Notes: generated by a model not told the origin, from the sequence alone. A stretch of 64,000 bases of DNA from Palsa-189 sp963803735 (GCA_963803735.1 CAWDNV010000010.1:744001-808000); one strand, 5' to 3'; positions 33,704 to 42,324 are shown, numbered from the stretch's first letter. Numbers and translations are program-made.

Positions 33704-33934
33704 CTATTGGCCGTGGCGGATTTCGGAGATGAAGTCGGCGAAGCGTGTTTCGACTTCGGCGCGGGTGAGGGGCTCGGTGCCCTGGCGGGACATGGAGTAG
33801 CTGCTGGTTCCCCGCTCGAATTTTGCTTCATAAACATAGGCGGCGGGCGGATTGCCCAGGGCTTGGGTGGTGAAGGTCAGGGTTCCGCCACCGAGTTCTT
33901 TGGACCAGGCGTCTGTAGGTTTTGGCGATTCCAT
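33704..33934 (-). CDS. Small conserved-looking protein, function unknown
   Basis: 76 residues, ATG preceded by AAGGGAAG. WSKELGGGTLTFTTQALGNPPAAYVYEAKFERGTSSYSM reads as strands, and EPLTRAEVETRFADFISEIRHGQ as a C-terminal helix. Balanced composition and a good ribosome-binding site argue for a real gene. No family recognised. Confidence 0.5.
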   Translation of the reverse strand: MESPKPTDAWSKELGGGTLTFTTQALGNPPAAYVYEAKFERGTSSYSMSRQGTEPLTRAEVETRFADFISEIRHGQ

Positions 33935-34165
33935 GTGGTGCTTCCCTTTCGGATAAGAATGAGTCTCGGGGATGCCGCTACGAGGCCAGGATATTTTAGC
34001 GGATATTCGTGACGAAAGGATGCCGGGCTGAAGGCCCTTCGATGGACTCAGGGCAAGCTGGCGCTACGTTAAAAGCGAAAAGAAAGAGTGGGGCGGCTAC
34101 AGGCAGCGGTTGCGGCGGTGCCGGTAGCGCTGTCGCTGGCGGCGAGGCGGTGGGAGAGGAAATTG

Positions 34166-34218
34166 CGAATTTTGTTAGCGGCGAAAGCTCATCCTATTGG
34201 AACTTTCGCGGTAAAGCG
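34166..34218. repeat. Family F element supplying the C-terminus and stop of the sigma-factor gene
   Basis: TTTTGTTAGCGGCGAAAG CTCATCCTATTGGAA CTTTCGCGGTAAAGCG. Read on the minus strand it encodes the last residues RFTAKVPIG and then TGA of the sigma factor. The same CGAAAGCTCATCCT(G/A)TTGG core occurs at 51303-51330. Confidence 0.7.
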
Positions 34219-35505
34219 CGACGACGATAGTGCATCTGTGCAAGTCTGAACCCGCTGCTCCAGGAAACGATGTTCCATGGGGCTGCGGGCGAGGGAGAGG
34301 GCGGCGCGGAAGTGTTCGCGGGCGGCGTCGGCGCGGCCGGCGCGAAGCTCAAATTCGCCGAGGGCGGCATGGTAGAAGGGATAGCCGGCAAGGCGATCGG
34401 AGTTCGCGATGGCTCGAATCTCTTGGAGGCCACACTCGGGGCCATGGCGCTGAGCGATGGCGATGGCGCGGTTCAGCGCTACGACGGGCAAAGGGCGAAT
34501 CACCATGAGCTTGTCGTAGAGCGAAACTATCATCTCCCAGTCCGTGTCTTGTGCGCGCGGCGCGACGGCGTGAGCCCAGGCGATGGCGGCCTCCAAGTGA
34601 TACTCGGTGAGTTCAGGGCCGGAGGCCGAGAGATCGAGCAGTTTCTGCCCTTCCGCGACGAGATTTGCGTCCCATTGCGAACGATCCTGATCGCCGAGAG
34701 CGCGCAGTTCGCCGGAGGCATTGAGGCGCGCCGGCAGCCGCGCGGCGTGCAGCGACATGAGCGCGGAAAGCGCGAAAGTGGCGGGCGTGGCGGCGAGCGG
34801 ATGTTCGCGAAGCAGCGCCGCCAGGCGCATCGCTTCGTGGCAGAGTTCAGCGCGCACGGCGGATTCGGCGGAGGCGCCGTGGTAGCCTTCGTTGAAAAGC
34901 AAGTAGAGCGCGCGGTGGACAGCGGGAAGACGCGTGGCGAAGTCGCGCGAGTCCGCGATGTCGAAGAGCTTTTTCGAGCCGGCGAGGATTTTCTTGGCGC
35001 GCGTGATGCGCTTTTCCATGGCGGCGTGAGAGCTGACGAAAGCGGCAGCGACTTCGTCAACGGTAAAGCCGCACAAAATGTGCAGCATGAGCGCGACCTG
35101 AGCCTCTTCGGGAAGGCGCGGATGGCAGCAGGAAAACATCATGCGCAGCTGATCGTCTTTGATCGCGTGCGGGGCGAAATTTTCCTCGACCGCGGGTGAG
35201 AGAGTCCATTCGCTTTCGAGGAAGCGGCCGAACTCAGGGGCGAAAGTGCGGGCGGTGCGCTCGCGGCGGAGCACGTCGAGCGCGCGGTGTTTTGCCGTGA
35301 CCATGAGCCACGCGGAAGGATTTTCGGGCACGCCGCGGAACTTCCAGACCTCGAGCGCGCGGCAGAAGGCGTCTTGCACGACGTCTTCTGCCAGCGCGAG
35401 GTTGTGGACTCCGAAGATGCGCGTCAGCGTGGCGACGATGCGCCCGGATTCGCGGCGAAAGAGATGGTCGCCGAGCTGTTCGCGCAGATGTTCAGAAGGG
35501 CCCAT
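34189..35505 (-). CDS. ECF RNA polymerase sigma factor, ECF42-like with C-terminal TPR-type extension
   Basis: 438 residues. ATG at 35505 overlaps the stop of the YCII gene (TAATG). Sigma region 2 is present as LTRIFGVHNLALAEDVVQDAFCRALEVWKFRGVPENPSAWLMVTAKHRALDVLRR. Region 4 is LPEEAQVALMLHILCGFTVDEVAAAFVSSHAAMEKRITRAKKIL. A long helical C-terminal domain follows (LFNEGYHGASAE, VVALNRAIAIAQRHGPE, YPFYHAALGEFELRAGRADAAREHFRAALSLA). That long extension together with an adjacent YCII/DGPF gene is the mark of group ECF42, which has no classical anti-sigma factor. Its last residues and stop come from a palindromic element. Confidence 0.85.
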   Translation of the reverse strand: MGPSEHLREQLGDHLFRRESGRIVATLTRIFGVHNLALAEDVVQDAFCRALEVWKFRGVPENPSAWLMVTAKHRALDVLRRERTARTFAPEFGRFLESEWTLSPAVEENFAPHAIKDDQLRMMFSCCHPRLPEEAQVALMLHILCGFTVDEVAAAFVSSHAAMEKRITRAKKILAGSKKLFDIADSRDFATRLPAVHRALYLLFNEGYHGASAESAVRAELCHEAMRLAALLREHPLAATPATFALSALMSLHAARLPARLNASGELRALGDQDRSQWDANLVAEGQKLLDLSASGPELTEYHLEAAIAWAHAVAPRAQDTDWEMIVSLYDKLMVIRPLPVVALNRAIAIAQRHGPECGLQEIRAIANSDRLAGYPFYHAALGEFELRAGRADAAREHFRAALSLARSPMEHRFLEQRVQTCTDALSSSRFTAKVPIG

Positions 35506-35840
35506 TACATTTTCATTACGGGCCGGACTTCGACGGCGCCTTCGACTTCGAAGATGGGGCAGCCCTTGGAAAGCTCGACTGCCTGATCGAGGTCGCGGGC
35601 TTCGATGAGGGAATAGCCGCCGACGACGTCCTTGGCTTCGGCAAAGGGGCCGTCGGTGACGGTCTTCTGCTTGCCTTTCACCAGCTTGCCGGAGCGTTCG
35701 AGGGGCTGGCCCACGTTTTTGACGTGGCCCTTGTCGCCAAGATCCTTGAACCAGGCCATCCATTTCTGCATGGTCTGCTGCATCGCTTCGGGGGATCGGT
35801 TGGTCTGGCCACCACGGTAAAGATAAACAAATTCGCTCAT
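35505..35840 (-). CDS. YCII / DGPF-domain protein, partner of the ECF sigma factor
   Basis: 111 residues; ATG at 35840 has a perfect AGGAGG site. YLYRGGQTNRSPEAMQQTMQKWMAWFKDLGDKGHVKN and VTDGPFAEAKDVVGGYSLIEARDLDQAVELSKGCPIFEVEGAVEVRPV are typical. The DGPF motif and the alternating strand-helix order define the YCII-related family. It is the first gene of a two-gene operon with the sigma factor and probably modulates or is regulated by it. The reaction, if any, is unknown. Confidence 0.85.
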   Translation of the reverse strand: MSEFVYLYRGGQTNRSPEAMQQTMQKWMAWFKDLGDKGHVKNVGQPLERSGKLVKGKQKTVTDGPFAEAKDVVGGYSLIEARDLDQAVELSKGCPIFEVEGAVEVRPVMKM

Positions 35841-35910
35841 TGTGAGCCTCCTGTTTAGTTGTGTTTGGGTACTTCTAACGTTAATACGTTTGAGGGGGGC
35901 GGGGGCGGAC

Positions 35911-36452
35911 ATTTTTTATGCGCCGCAAGCTCCCGCCGTAGCGGGACGTTGCGGCGCCCGACAACAGGGGCTAAAGCCCCGTGTTGTGCGTCGAGGAATG
36001 TCGCGGCTGTGGATTCGCTGCGCTCACCATAAAAAGCCCCGACCCACAAGGCTAATTCCCCAGGGCCCCGCGACTTCTTTTGTTGTTGCGTGCGCCTTCG
36101 CGCCGGTCGCGGGCGCCCTGGGCTACAACGGCAGGACCCACCCCTCAGAAGGGGTGGGGCACCCGAAAAACAAAAAGCAGATTCCTCGTCGTCCGCCCGA
36201 GGCGGACTTCTCGGAATGACAACGAATACAAACGGCGCAAAAGCCTCAGGTCTCGCGCCGAGAAAGCATCGGCGCCGACACCTGAGCTACAAGCGGCCGG
36301 CCTGAAGGCCGCCGCTACAAGGACCCAAGGACCCACCCGCAGTAGAAATGCCGGCTGGAAGCCGGCGCTACGAAAATGCGCGGGTGGGCACCCTCACGAG
36401 ACTAGCAAACTCGGAGAGATCCTTCGCTCACGCTGTTCGCTCAGGATGACGA
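35911..36452. repeat. Dense cluster of palindromic elements (F, C, D, B, C', E-in-D, A)
   Basis: Family F at 35911-35966; C at 36057-36128; D at 36131-36165 (ACCCACCCCTCAG/AGGGGTGGGGCACCC); B at 36171-36222; a C variant at 36238-36293 (AAAGCCTCAGGT to ACCTGAGCTACAA); E at about 36296-36318; D at 36320-36393 whose loop contains a full family E unit (ATGCCGGCTGGAAGCCGGCGCTACG); A at 36413-36452. The gap holds almost nothing else and no gene. Confidence 0.75.
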
Positions 36453-36466
36453 TCCTGATCGGATCG

Positions 36467-38104
36467 TCACGGGAGGAATTTTTGGGCGATGGGGAAAGGG
36501 CGGCCGAAGCCGAAGGCGCGCGAAGTAATCTTGAGTCCAGGGGCGGCCTGCTTGCGTTTGTACTCGCTGTGATCGACTTTGATGGCGATGTCGCGGACAA
36601 GGTCGAGAGGAAAGCCGAAGTGCGCGGCGATCTCTTCGGGCGTGTGCACTTCCTCGACGTAAGCTTTCAGGATGCGATCGAGCACATCGTAGGGCGGCAA
36701 AGTGTCTTGATCGGTCTGATTGGCGCGCAATTCGGCGGAGGGCGGCTTTTCGATGCTCGCGCGGGGAATCAATTCCCTTTCGCGATTGATGACGCGAGCG
36801 AGTTCGTAAACCATCGTTTTCGGCACGTCGGAAATTACCGCCAAGCCTCCGGCCATATCGCCGTAAAGAGTGCAGTAACCGACGCCGATTTCGGATTTGT
36901 TTCCTGTGCTCAAAACGAGCGCGCCGAATTTATTGGAGAGCGCCATAAGCAGATTGCCGCGGATGCGCGCCTGAATATTTTCTTCGGTGGCATCCGGAGC
37001 GGATTCGGAGAACACATCCGCGAGGGTCTTGCGATACGTGTCAAAGATATTGCCGATCGGCAGGACGATGAGCTGGATGCCGAGATTCGAGGCGAGCTGG
37101 CGGGCGTCGCGAACGCTGCCTTCGGAGGAATACGGGCCGGGCATGGCGATGCCGGTGACGTTTTCCTTGCCGAGCGCGGCCACGGCGATGCAGGCGACCA
37201 CGGAAGAATCGATGCCGCCGCTGAGTCCGACGAGCGTTTTCTGGAATCCGCACTTATGCACATAGTCGCGCGTACCGGTGACGAGGGCCTGCAGAGCCAG
37301 CGAGATTTCGTCGGGAGGCTGCGGGCGCAGGTCGCCTTTGCCGGTGGCGGTGTCGAAGACAATTATGTCCTCTTCGAAGGCGCGCGCCTGCGCAGCGATA
37401 CGGCCATCGGCAGTCAGCGCGACGCTCGAGCCATCGAATACGAGGGTGTCGTCGCCGCCGACTTGATTCACGTAGACCACAGGACGCCGATGCGAACGCG
37501 CCAAGGCGCGCAGCATCTCGAAACGGACGGCGCGCTTTTCGATGGTGTAAGGAGACGCGGAGAGATTCAGGATGATTCCGGTTCCCTGGGAAAGAAGGTC
37601 GACGATGGGATCGGCTTCGTAAAGGCGCTTGGCCCAGAAATTTTTGTCATTCCAGATGTCTTCACAGATGGTGATGCCCAGTTTTTCTCCGCCGAAAGCG
37701 AAGACCTGCTGGCTGGGCGCGGGCTGGAAATAACGCGATTCGTCGAAGACGTCGTAGGTGGGCAGCAGCATTTTGTGCTGCTCGAAGACGATGCGGCCTT
37801 CGGCCAGAAGGGCGGCGGCGTTCCATGCAGGTTTGCCCGTATTGGAATTGGCGCGAGCGGCGTAGCCGACCAGGATGGGCAGAGGCGTTTTCTGCGCGAG
37901 ACATGCAACCGTGGCGCGGTTGCGTTCGAGGAAAGCGGGGCGTTCGAGTAAATCCTGGGGGAGATAGCCACAGACGCAGAGTTCGGAAAAGACGGCGAGA
38001 TCGGCGCCGCGGGCCTTGGCTTCGCCGGCCATGCCGAGAATGCGCGCTGAGTTGCCGGCGAAGTCGCCGACCGTAGGGTTGAATTGGCAGAGGGCAATTT
38101 TCAT
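36467..38104 (-). CDS. nadE: Glutamine-dependent NAD+ synthetase
   Basis: 545 residues, full length for the two-domain bacterial enzyme. It makes NAD+ from nicotinate adenine dinucleotide, ATP and glutamine. The N-terminal amidase domain has the triad Glu41 (AVFSELCVCGY), Lys111 (EQHKMLLPTYDVFDE) and Cys147 (GITICEDIW). The synthetase domain has the PP-loop LVGLSGGIDSSVVA, NIQARIRGNLLMALSN, LSTGNKSEIGVGYCTLYGDMAGG and SAELRANQTDQDTLPPYDVLD. The start MKIALCQFNPTVGDF is standard. Monocistronic, flanked by element clusters on both sides. Confidence 0.95.
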   Translation of the reverse strand: MKIALCQFNPTVGDFAGNSARILGMAGEAKARGADLAVFSELCVCGYLPQDLLERPAFLERNRATVACLAQKTPLPILVGYAARANSNTGKPAWNAAALLAEGRIVFEQHKMLLPTYDVFDESRYFQPAPSQQVFAFGGEKLGITICEDIWNDKNFWAKRLYEADPIVDLLSQGTGIILNLSASPYTIEKRAVRFEMLRALARSHRRPVVYVNQVGGDDTLVFDGSSVALTADGRIAAQARAFEEDIIVFDTATGKGDLRPQPPDEISLALQALVTGTRDYVHKCGFQKTLVGLSGGIDSSVVACIAVAALGKENVTGIAMPGPYSSEGSVRDARQLASNLGIQLIVLPIGNIFDTYRKTLADVFSESAPDATEENIQARIRGNLLMALSNKFGALVLSTGNKSEIGVGYCTLYGDMAGGLAVISDVPKTMVYELARVINRERELIPRASIEKPPSAELRANQTDQDTLPPYDVLDRILKAYVEEVHTPEEIAAHFGFPLDLVRDIAIKVDHSEYKRKQAAPGLKITSRAFGFGRPFPIAQKFLP

Positions 38105-38478
38105 GGGCGACTCTTAAGGATATGGTCGAACCGCACGGTTTGCAACGCGAGGCGACGGAACGGCAGGCCCCACCCCTCAGAAGGGGTGGGGCACCCGAAA
38201 AAGCAACTGCAGATCCCTCGGGCCGGGCTTGCTTTGGCTCGGGCCGGGGCCCTCATGATGACAGCGACTCGACGGGCCTGCGTCAGGGTTGAGGTACAGA
38301 ACGGACAGTAGGCAAATACGACAGTTTCCCGATGGATGCGATTACCGAAAGGGGGTATCTTGCCGAAGAAATGGGGATTGTGGCTAAGACGTGACCCTGC
38401 CACGCCGATGAGGGGCTAAATAACCCGATATCAATGTGATAGCGTGAATTGAAAGGCTCGTTTCAGGGGAGGCTTTGT
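38105..38478. repeat. Gap with family D and family B elements
   Basis: Family D at 38166-38198 (CCCACCCCTCAGAAGGGGTGGGGCACCCG), followed directly by family B at 38205-38264 (GCAGATCCCTCGGGCC to GGCCCTCATGATGACAGC). The remaining 200 bases hold no clear gene; promoters for the flanking divergent genes must lie here. Confidence 0.6.
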
Positions 38479-39687
38479 TTGGCCTTAACGACGAGTTGGG
38501 CTTCTGCCGCATCTGTCATGCCGCTGAAAATTGCGCGGTCTGCTGAAGCCTCGAAACTGCTCAGAGATCAGAATTTCCGCTGGCAATGGCTCCGATTGTA
38601 TGAGGAATGCCCGTGGGCTACCACGGCGCTAAGTCCTGCGTTTGTCTGTTCGTGGTACGAGGCTTATCAGGAGGAGTACAGCCCCCTTCTCGTTTGTCAA
38701 TTGTCTGCCTCAAACGAATTGGTCGGATTTCTGCCTGTCGCGCTGGGACGCGACGGGCAAGCAGTATTGCCTGGAGCTCGGCAGGCCGAGTACAAGGGCT
38801 GGCTAGCCCTGCCGCCGAACGGTACCAGGTTCTTTGAAGAAAGCCTAAGGGCGCTCTCGCGACAGACGCGTATAGGAACGTTGTCATTCCGATATCTTCC
38901 GCCGGGAGTTCCCGTTGACGGAGCCTGCATCTCCTCGTTGCCATGGATCTGCGAGGCGCAAACGCACAGGCGTCCCATCGTGCCGCTGGGGAACGCTGCG
39001 AGCGTGGCGAAATACGTTCGCGAAAAAACGAACAAGACACTCAAAAACAGCTGGAACCGGCTGAAGCGATCGGGAGATCTCCGTCTGGAGCAGATTAGAG
39101 AGACCCACGACCTGGCGAGTATTTTCGACCAACTGATCGATTGGTACGAACGTCGGCAGGCGATGACGTACGGCAAGCGGCCATTTCACGACGACAAGAA
39201 CAAGAAAATCTGGCACTTGTATCTGCTCAAAGAAGGCGTTCTGCATGTAACGTTGCTCAAGGCCGGGCCAGAGGTGATTTCGGCAGTCTTCGGGCTCTGC
39301 GACGGAAAGACTTACTCGCTGATGATGTCCATGTTCGCGCCCGAGTATGCGCGCTACTCGCCTATAGCTCTACATCACCTCATGCTGGTAGAGCGGCTAC
39401 ATGCGGAACGATATTCGGCCCTGGATTTGACACCGGGCCAGGATCCGTTCAAGGAGCGCTTTGCGGGCTCGTATGATGATGTCCAGGTTCTTTCGATTTA
39501 CTTCAAACAACGTGAATGGATGAAGGCGAAGTTGCGCCAGCAGAGTAAAGCGATGGCGATGGAAACACTATCCGCACTGGGGATTACTCCAGAATCCGCA
39601 GGCCGGAACTTATTACGGGTGTTGGCCTTCCTGAGGCTGAAGAGACCGCCAAGACACGAAAGCTCAGATATGCCGGAGCTGGTGTAG
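38479..39687 (+). CDS. CelD/BcsL-type GNAT-fold protein
   Basis: About 402 residues from TTG 38479 (GGGGAGG site 7 bases upstream); ATG 38518 is the alternative and would start MPLKIARSAE. N-terminal GNAT half: WQWLRLYEECPWATTALSPAFVCSWYEAYQEEYSPLLVCQ...ELVGFLPVAL. C-terminal half: KTNKTLKNSWNRLKRSGDLRLEQI, then FDQLIDWYERRQAMTYGKRPFHD and the conserved GLCDGKTYSLMMSMFAPEYARYSPIALHHLMLVERLH...LDLTPGQDPFKERFA. Such proteins are linked to extracellular polysaccharide or cellulose synthesis as presumed acyltransferases. A second, converging gene of the same type lies just downstream. Confidence 0.7.
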   Translation: MALTTSWASAASVMPLKIARSAEASKLLRDQNFRWQWLRLYEECPWATTALSPAFVCSWYEAYQEEYSPLLVCQLSASNELVGFLPVALGRDGQAVLPGARQAEYKGWLALPPNGTRFFEESLRALSRQTRIGTLSFRYLPPGVPVDGACISSLPWICEAQTHRRPIVPLGNAASVAKYVREKTNKTLKNSWNRLKRSGDLRLEQIRETHDLASIFDQLIDWYERRQAMTYGKRPFHDDKNKKIWHLYLLKEGVLHVTLLKAGPEVISAVFGLCDGKTYSLMMSMFAPEYARYSPIALHHLMLVERLHAERYSALDLTPGQDPFKERFAGSYDDVQVLSIYFKQREWMKAKLRQQSKAMAMETLSALGITPESAGRNLLRVLAFLRLKRPPRHESSDMPELV

Positions 39688-39738
39688 TTCGCATAAGCGC
39701 GAACGCAATCAGGCCGATTCGTCGTGGGAATGTCCTTC

Positions 39739-40971
39739 CTACTTTTCCCGATGTCCCCCTTGATTCTGACGCGATTTGCGCACTACTTGATTGCGACGGA
39801 TCTTTCGGATCAGCGGAAGCAGGTTAGATTTCCCTAGCACGCCCTTAGCAGAATAAGACCCAACACAAGAAATTATCCTAGCGACGCTACGCAGAAAACC
39901 AGTCAGTGTGGGCGGGTAGACGGCGACGTGGGCATCCCGCCGTTCGCTATTCGTGAAGAGACGCTTGTAAGGCTGATCCCCTACCCCGGGGTCGATGATG
40001 AGCGTCCTTTCTCCGCTATTGCGAAGGAAGCAGTCTTCGATGCAGCACATCAAAAGATACCGGCCGGGGGAATATTCGGCATATTTCGGATCATGGCCGG
40101 CGTATGTGCCGTAAAGAATTCCTCTGTGCCAGCGGGCGATGAGGAAGGCGCAAGGATTCTCCTCGATATAAAGAATGTATGCGCGAAGAGAGCCGGCGCG
40201 GGCTTCTGCGCGCGGGCCCGCTGCTTCGGCGAGGGTAAATCCGCGACCGAAGGCCCGCTGATAGGTTTTCTTGGCGATCTCTTCGGCAGCGGCGACCAGA
40301 GCTTGCACATCGTCTTCTTCCCAGAAACGACTGAGTTGAACTTTGCCGGAAAACTTTTTGATCAGGCGGTTGTGACGGTACTTTATGTTTTGGCGTTCCT
40401 TGGCCGGAAGGCTGTTGAGGAATTCCTGAAAGCTATCCGGCAGAACCAGATATCGATGTATCGTCGTGGCTGGGAAATGATCGCGGCCGAAAAAACCCGG
40501 GACCCGCATGGCCGCGCGGTAAAGCGGTGAATCGGTGGGCAAGCCGAAAAATTCCGCGGCGCTTGCTTCGCCGGCGCGCAACTGGGCGAGTACAGCAAGA
40601 AGTAGGAATTCGCAGTTTTCAGGGGAGGCGTTGCCGAGCAGGCCTCCCTGGACAAAGTAAAGAACACGGGCGTCTGAATGGAGGAGCCGAGCGATGCGCG
40701 AAATTACCGCTCTGCGGAGATGCTTTCCGATCAGGAGGCAATCAGGGGAGCCATCTCGGTGAACGACGAGTACGTGGGGGCGCGAAGTGGGATCTTCCTT
40801 AAACCAATCCAAATAACTATCGATTACAGAACCGGGGTGGTCCTGCCAGGCCTGCCATATCCCGCGAAGTTCCTCGACTTCGGCTATAGTGCGGGCGACC
40901 CACAGACTGAGATTGCCGCCGGCCGAACTTACCTCTGGAGACTTACCTGGAAACGTGGCCGTGAAACCCAT
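39739..40971 (-). CDS. CelD/BcsL-type GNAT-fold protein (second copy)
   Basis: 410 residues; convergent with the preceding gene, 51 bases between stops. The N-terminal half has ARTIAEVEELRGIWQAWQDHPGSVIDSYLDWF and RPHVLVVHRDGSPDCLLIGKH. The C-terminal half has LPAKERQNIKYRHNRLIKKFSGKVQLSRF, then AEEIAKKTYQRAFGRGF and IARWHRGILYGTYAGHDPKYAEYSPGRYLLMCCIEDCF...IIDPGVGDQPYKRLF. This matches the same fold and family as its neighbour but the two are clearly diverged. Probable acyltransferase or peptidoglycan/exopolysaccharide-related FemAB-like enzyme; the substrate is unknown. Confidence 0.7.
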   Translation of the reverse strand: MGFTATFPGKSPEVSSAGGNLSLWVARTIAEVEELRGIWQAWQDHPGSVIDSYLDWFKEDPTSRPHVLVVHRDGSPDCLLIGKHLRRAVISRIARLLHSDARVLYFVQGGLLGNASPENCEFLLLAVLAQLRAGEASAAEFFGLPTDSPLYRAAMRVPGFFGRDHFPATTIHRYLVLPDSFQEFLNSLPAKERQNIKYRHNRLIKKFSGKVQLSRFWEEDDVQALVAAAEEIAKKTYQRAFGRGFTLAEAAGPRAEARAGSLRAYILYIEENPCAFLIARWHRGILYGTYAGHDPKYAEYSPGRYLLMCCIEDCFLRNSGERTLIIDPGVGDQPYKRLFTNSERRDAHVAVYPPTLTGFLRSVARIISCVGSYSAKGVLGKSNLLPLIRKIRRNQVVRKSRQNQGGHREK

Positions 40972-41173
40972 CCACCAATAAGATGAATGGGAGGGGAAAC
41001 TGGGACGAGGGGTTCCGCAGGGGTATGGCGCAGCGAATAGCAGACTCCATACAGGACTAATGGTATTTCCAGCCGGTCAGACAGCAGCCACTCGCTTCCC
41101 TGCTGCGCAGGAAACGGCTCGGGTCATTTATCGTGCTGCACCCAAGGATGCTAGCGTCGAGTATTTGCGAGGG

Positions 41174-41659
41174 TCAGGCGATGCTTGCTTTATCACTGGA
41201 CCGCTGGCTGGCGATGTGAGCGAGCAATCGACGGAGGGCCAGCAACGACTCGCCCACCGCGAGACGTTCGTCCAAAGCGCAAGGAGCGCGGTCGAGTAGC
41301 CTGGAGGAGATAGCGCGTTCCGCCAAATTGATTTTGGGGAGTAGATTTTCTTCTCGTGGCTCCATAAATGCCTCGATCACGAGTTGTTGCCAGGGGTATT
41401 TCAGGGTGGGCTTGCCGTCCCCGCCGCTTTGAGGTTCGAGCCATTGTTCGGGCGCGTTCGGCATTTCGGCAAGCTGGTCGGGTTCGCTGTCACCTTCCTT
41501 TATCACGAGCGTGAGTCTCTCGAGATTGGGGTAACAGACACAATCGATCAGACGCTTGGCGCGGCTTCCCGCTCCGCGAGCTTCCACTTCCGTTGCAAAG
41601 CCGGAGCGGCTTTCCACTAAGCGATTCTCCGATCCTCGAACTTCGTAAGACCAAGCCAT
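41174..41659 (-). CDS. Unknown protein with C-terminal KYPWQ domain
   Basis: 161 residues. The N-terminal half (MAWSYEVRGSENRLVESRSGFATEVEARGAGSRAKRLIDCV) is a short strand-helix unit of the kind that reads like a small stress-response or DUF2188-like domain. The C-terminal half carries LKYPWQQLVIEAFMEPREENLLPKINLAERAISSRLLDR and ERLAVGESLLALRRLL. The same domain alone forms the 81-residue protein at 44044. It is a widespread small family in acidobacteria by my recollection, with no known function. Confidence 0.6.
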   Translation of the reverse strand: MAWSYEVRGSENRLVESRSGFATEVEARGAGSRAKRLIDCVCYPNLERLTLVIKEGDSEPDQLAEMPNAPEQWLEPQSGGDGKPTLKYPWQQLVIEAFMEPREENLLPKINLAERAISSRLLDRAPCALDERLAVGESLLALRRLLAHIASQRSSDKASIA

Positions 41660-41819
41660 TTCAGGTCTCCTCCACCAGCGGGTTGTTTGCGTCGTCAGGA
41701 ACTCGGGCGGAGAGCGCGGGTGTGCCGAGCACTATATGGACGCAACGCAGGCGTGGGCAATACAGGAGAGACCACATTTTTCAGGCAAACCCTTGGGCGG
41801 CATTGTCGCACAAAATCCG

Positions 41820-41841
41820 CTATGTTCGCTAGCGAACATAG
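41820..41841. promoter_or_regulatory. Perfect 22-bp palindrome, operator-like
   Basis: The left half is CTATGTTCGCT and the right half is its exact reverse complement, with no spacer. It lies about 160 bases upstream of the KYPWQ-domain gene. The inner TGTTC-N6-GAACA arrangement recalls LexA-type operators, but the spacing is not that of a LexA box I know well. Confidence 0.45.
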
Positions 41842-41943
41842 TCTCCGACGGGGCTGGTGCAGTTCCAAACTTTCCGCAAGCATACCGCACAACGGAATCG
41901 CTAAAGCAACAAAAATTCAAACTTACCTAGTACCCAGCCGAAG

Positions 41944-42228
41944 TTAACGGCGTTCCGGGGGTGAGGCGGCATCGGCGATGCGGAAGATGGCTTGCAACGT
42001 TTCGAGGATGATGCGCACGTAAAGCGTCCAGAAGAAGAAACCTACGATGCCGATCACGAGCATCAGGAGGCCCTGAGAGGTGGAGTCGCGGAATCCATTG
42101 ACCACCAGAACGACGGCGGCGATCAGTCCGGCCAGAAGATGCAAGCCATAGAGAAGGGCAAGGCTCTGAGGCGTCACGAGGTCGCGAAAAGAGAAGTCGA
42201 GCAGGGATTCGAAGAAGCCTTTGTTCAT
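41944..42228 (-). CDS. DUF4282-like small membrane protein
   Basis: 94 residues from ATG 42228 (GGACGGA upstream). FESLLDFSFRDLVTPQSLALLYGLHLLAGLIAAVVLVVNGF and QGLLMLVIGIVGFFFWTLYVRIILETLQAIFRIADAA give two membrane helices. The FLDFSFxxxVTP opening and the (I/V)RxxLExxxxIFRIAD ending fit the DUF4282 family of small integral membrane proteins of unknown role. The tail is short and basic. Confidence 0.75.
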   Translation of the reverse strand: MNKGFFESLLDFSFRDLVTPQSLALLYGLHLLAGLIAAVVLVVNGFRDSTSQGLLMLVIGIVGFFFWTLYVRIILETLQAIFRIADAASPPERR

Positions 42229-42324
42229 TCCGTCCTCCGGGATGGTGCTCAATGATGGCGCTGTAATTCGCCGCCGCATTATACAGTGGGGTTGAGGGGA
42301 TATATGCGAGGGAAGGCGGCTGAC

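Noticed and set aside
36080..37951. 623-codon plus-strand frame opposite the NAD+ synthetase gene
   Set aside because: It runs through several palindromic elements and then opposite nadE, which has all catalytic motifs.
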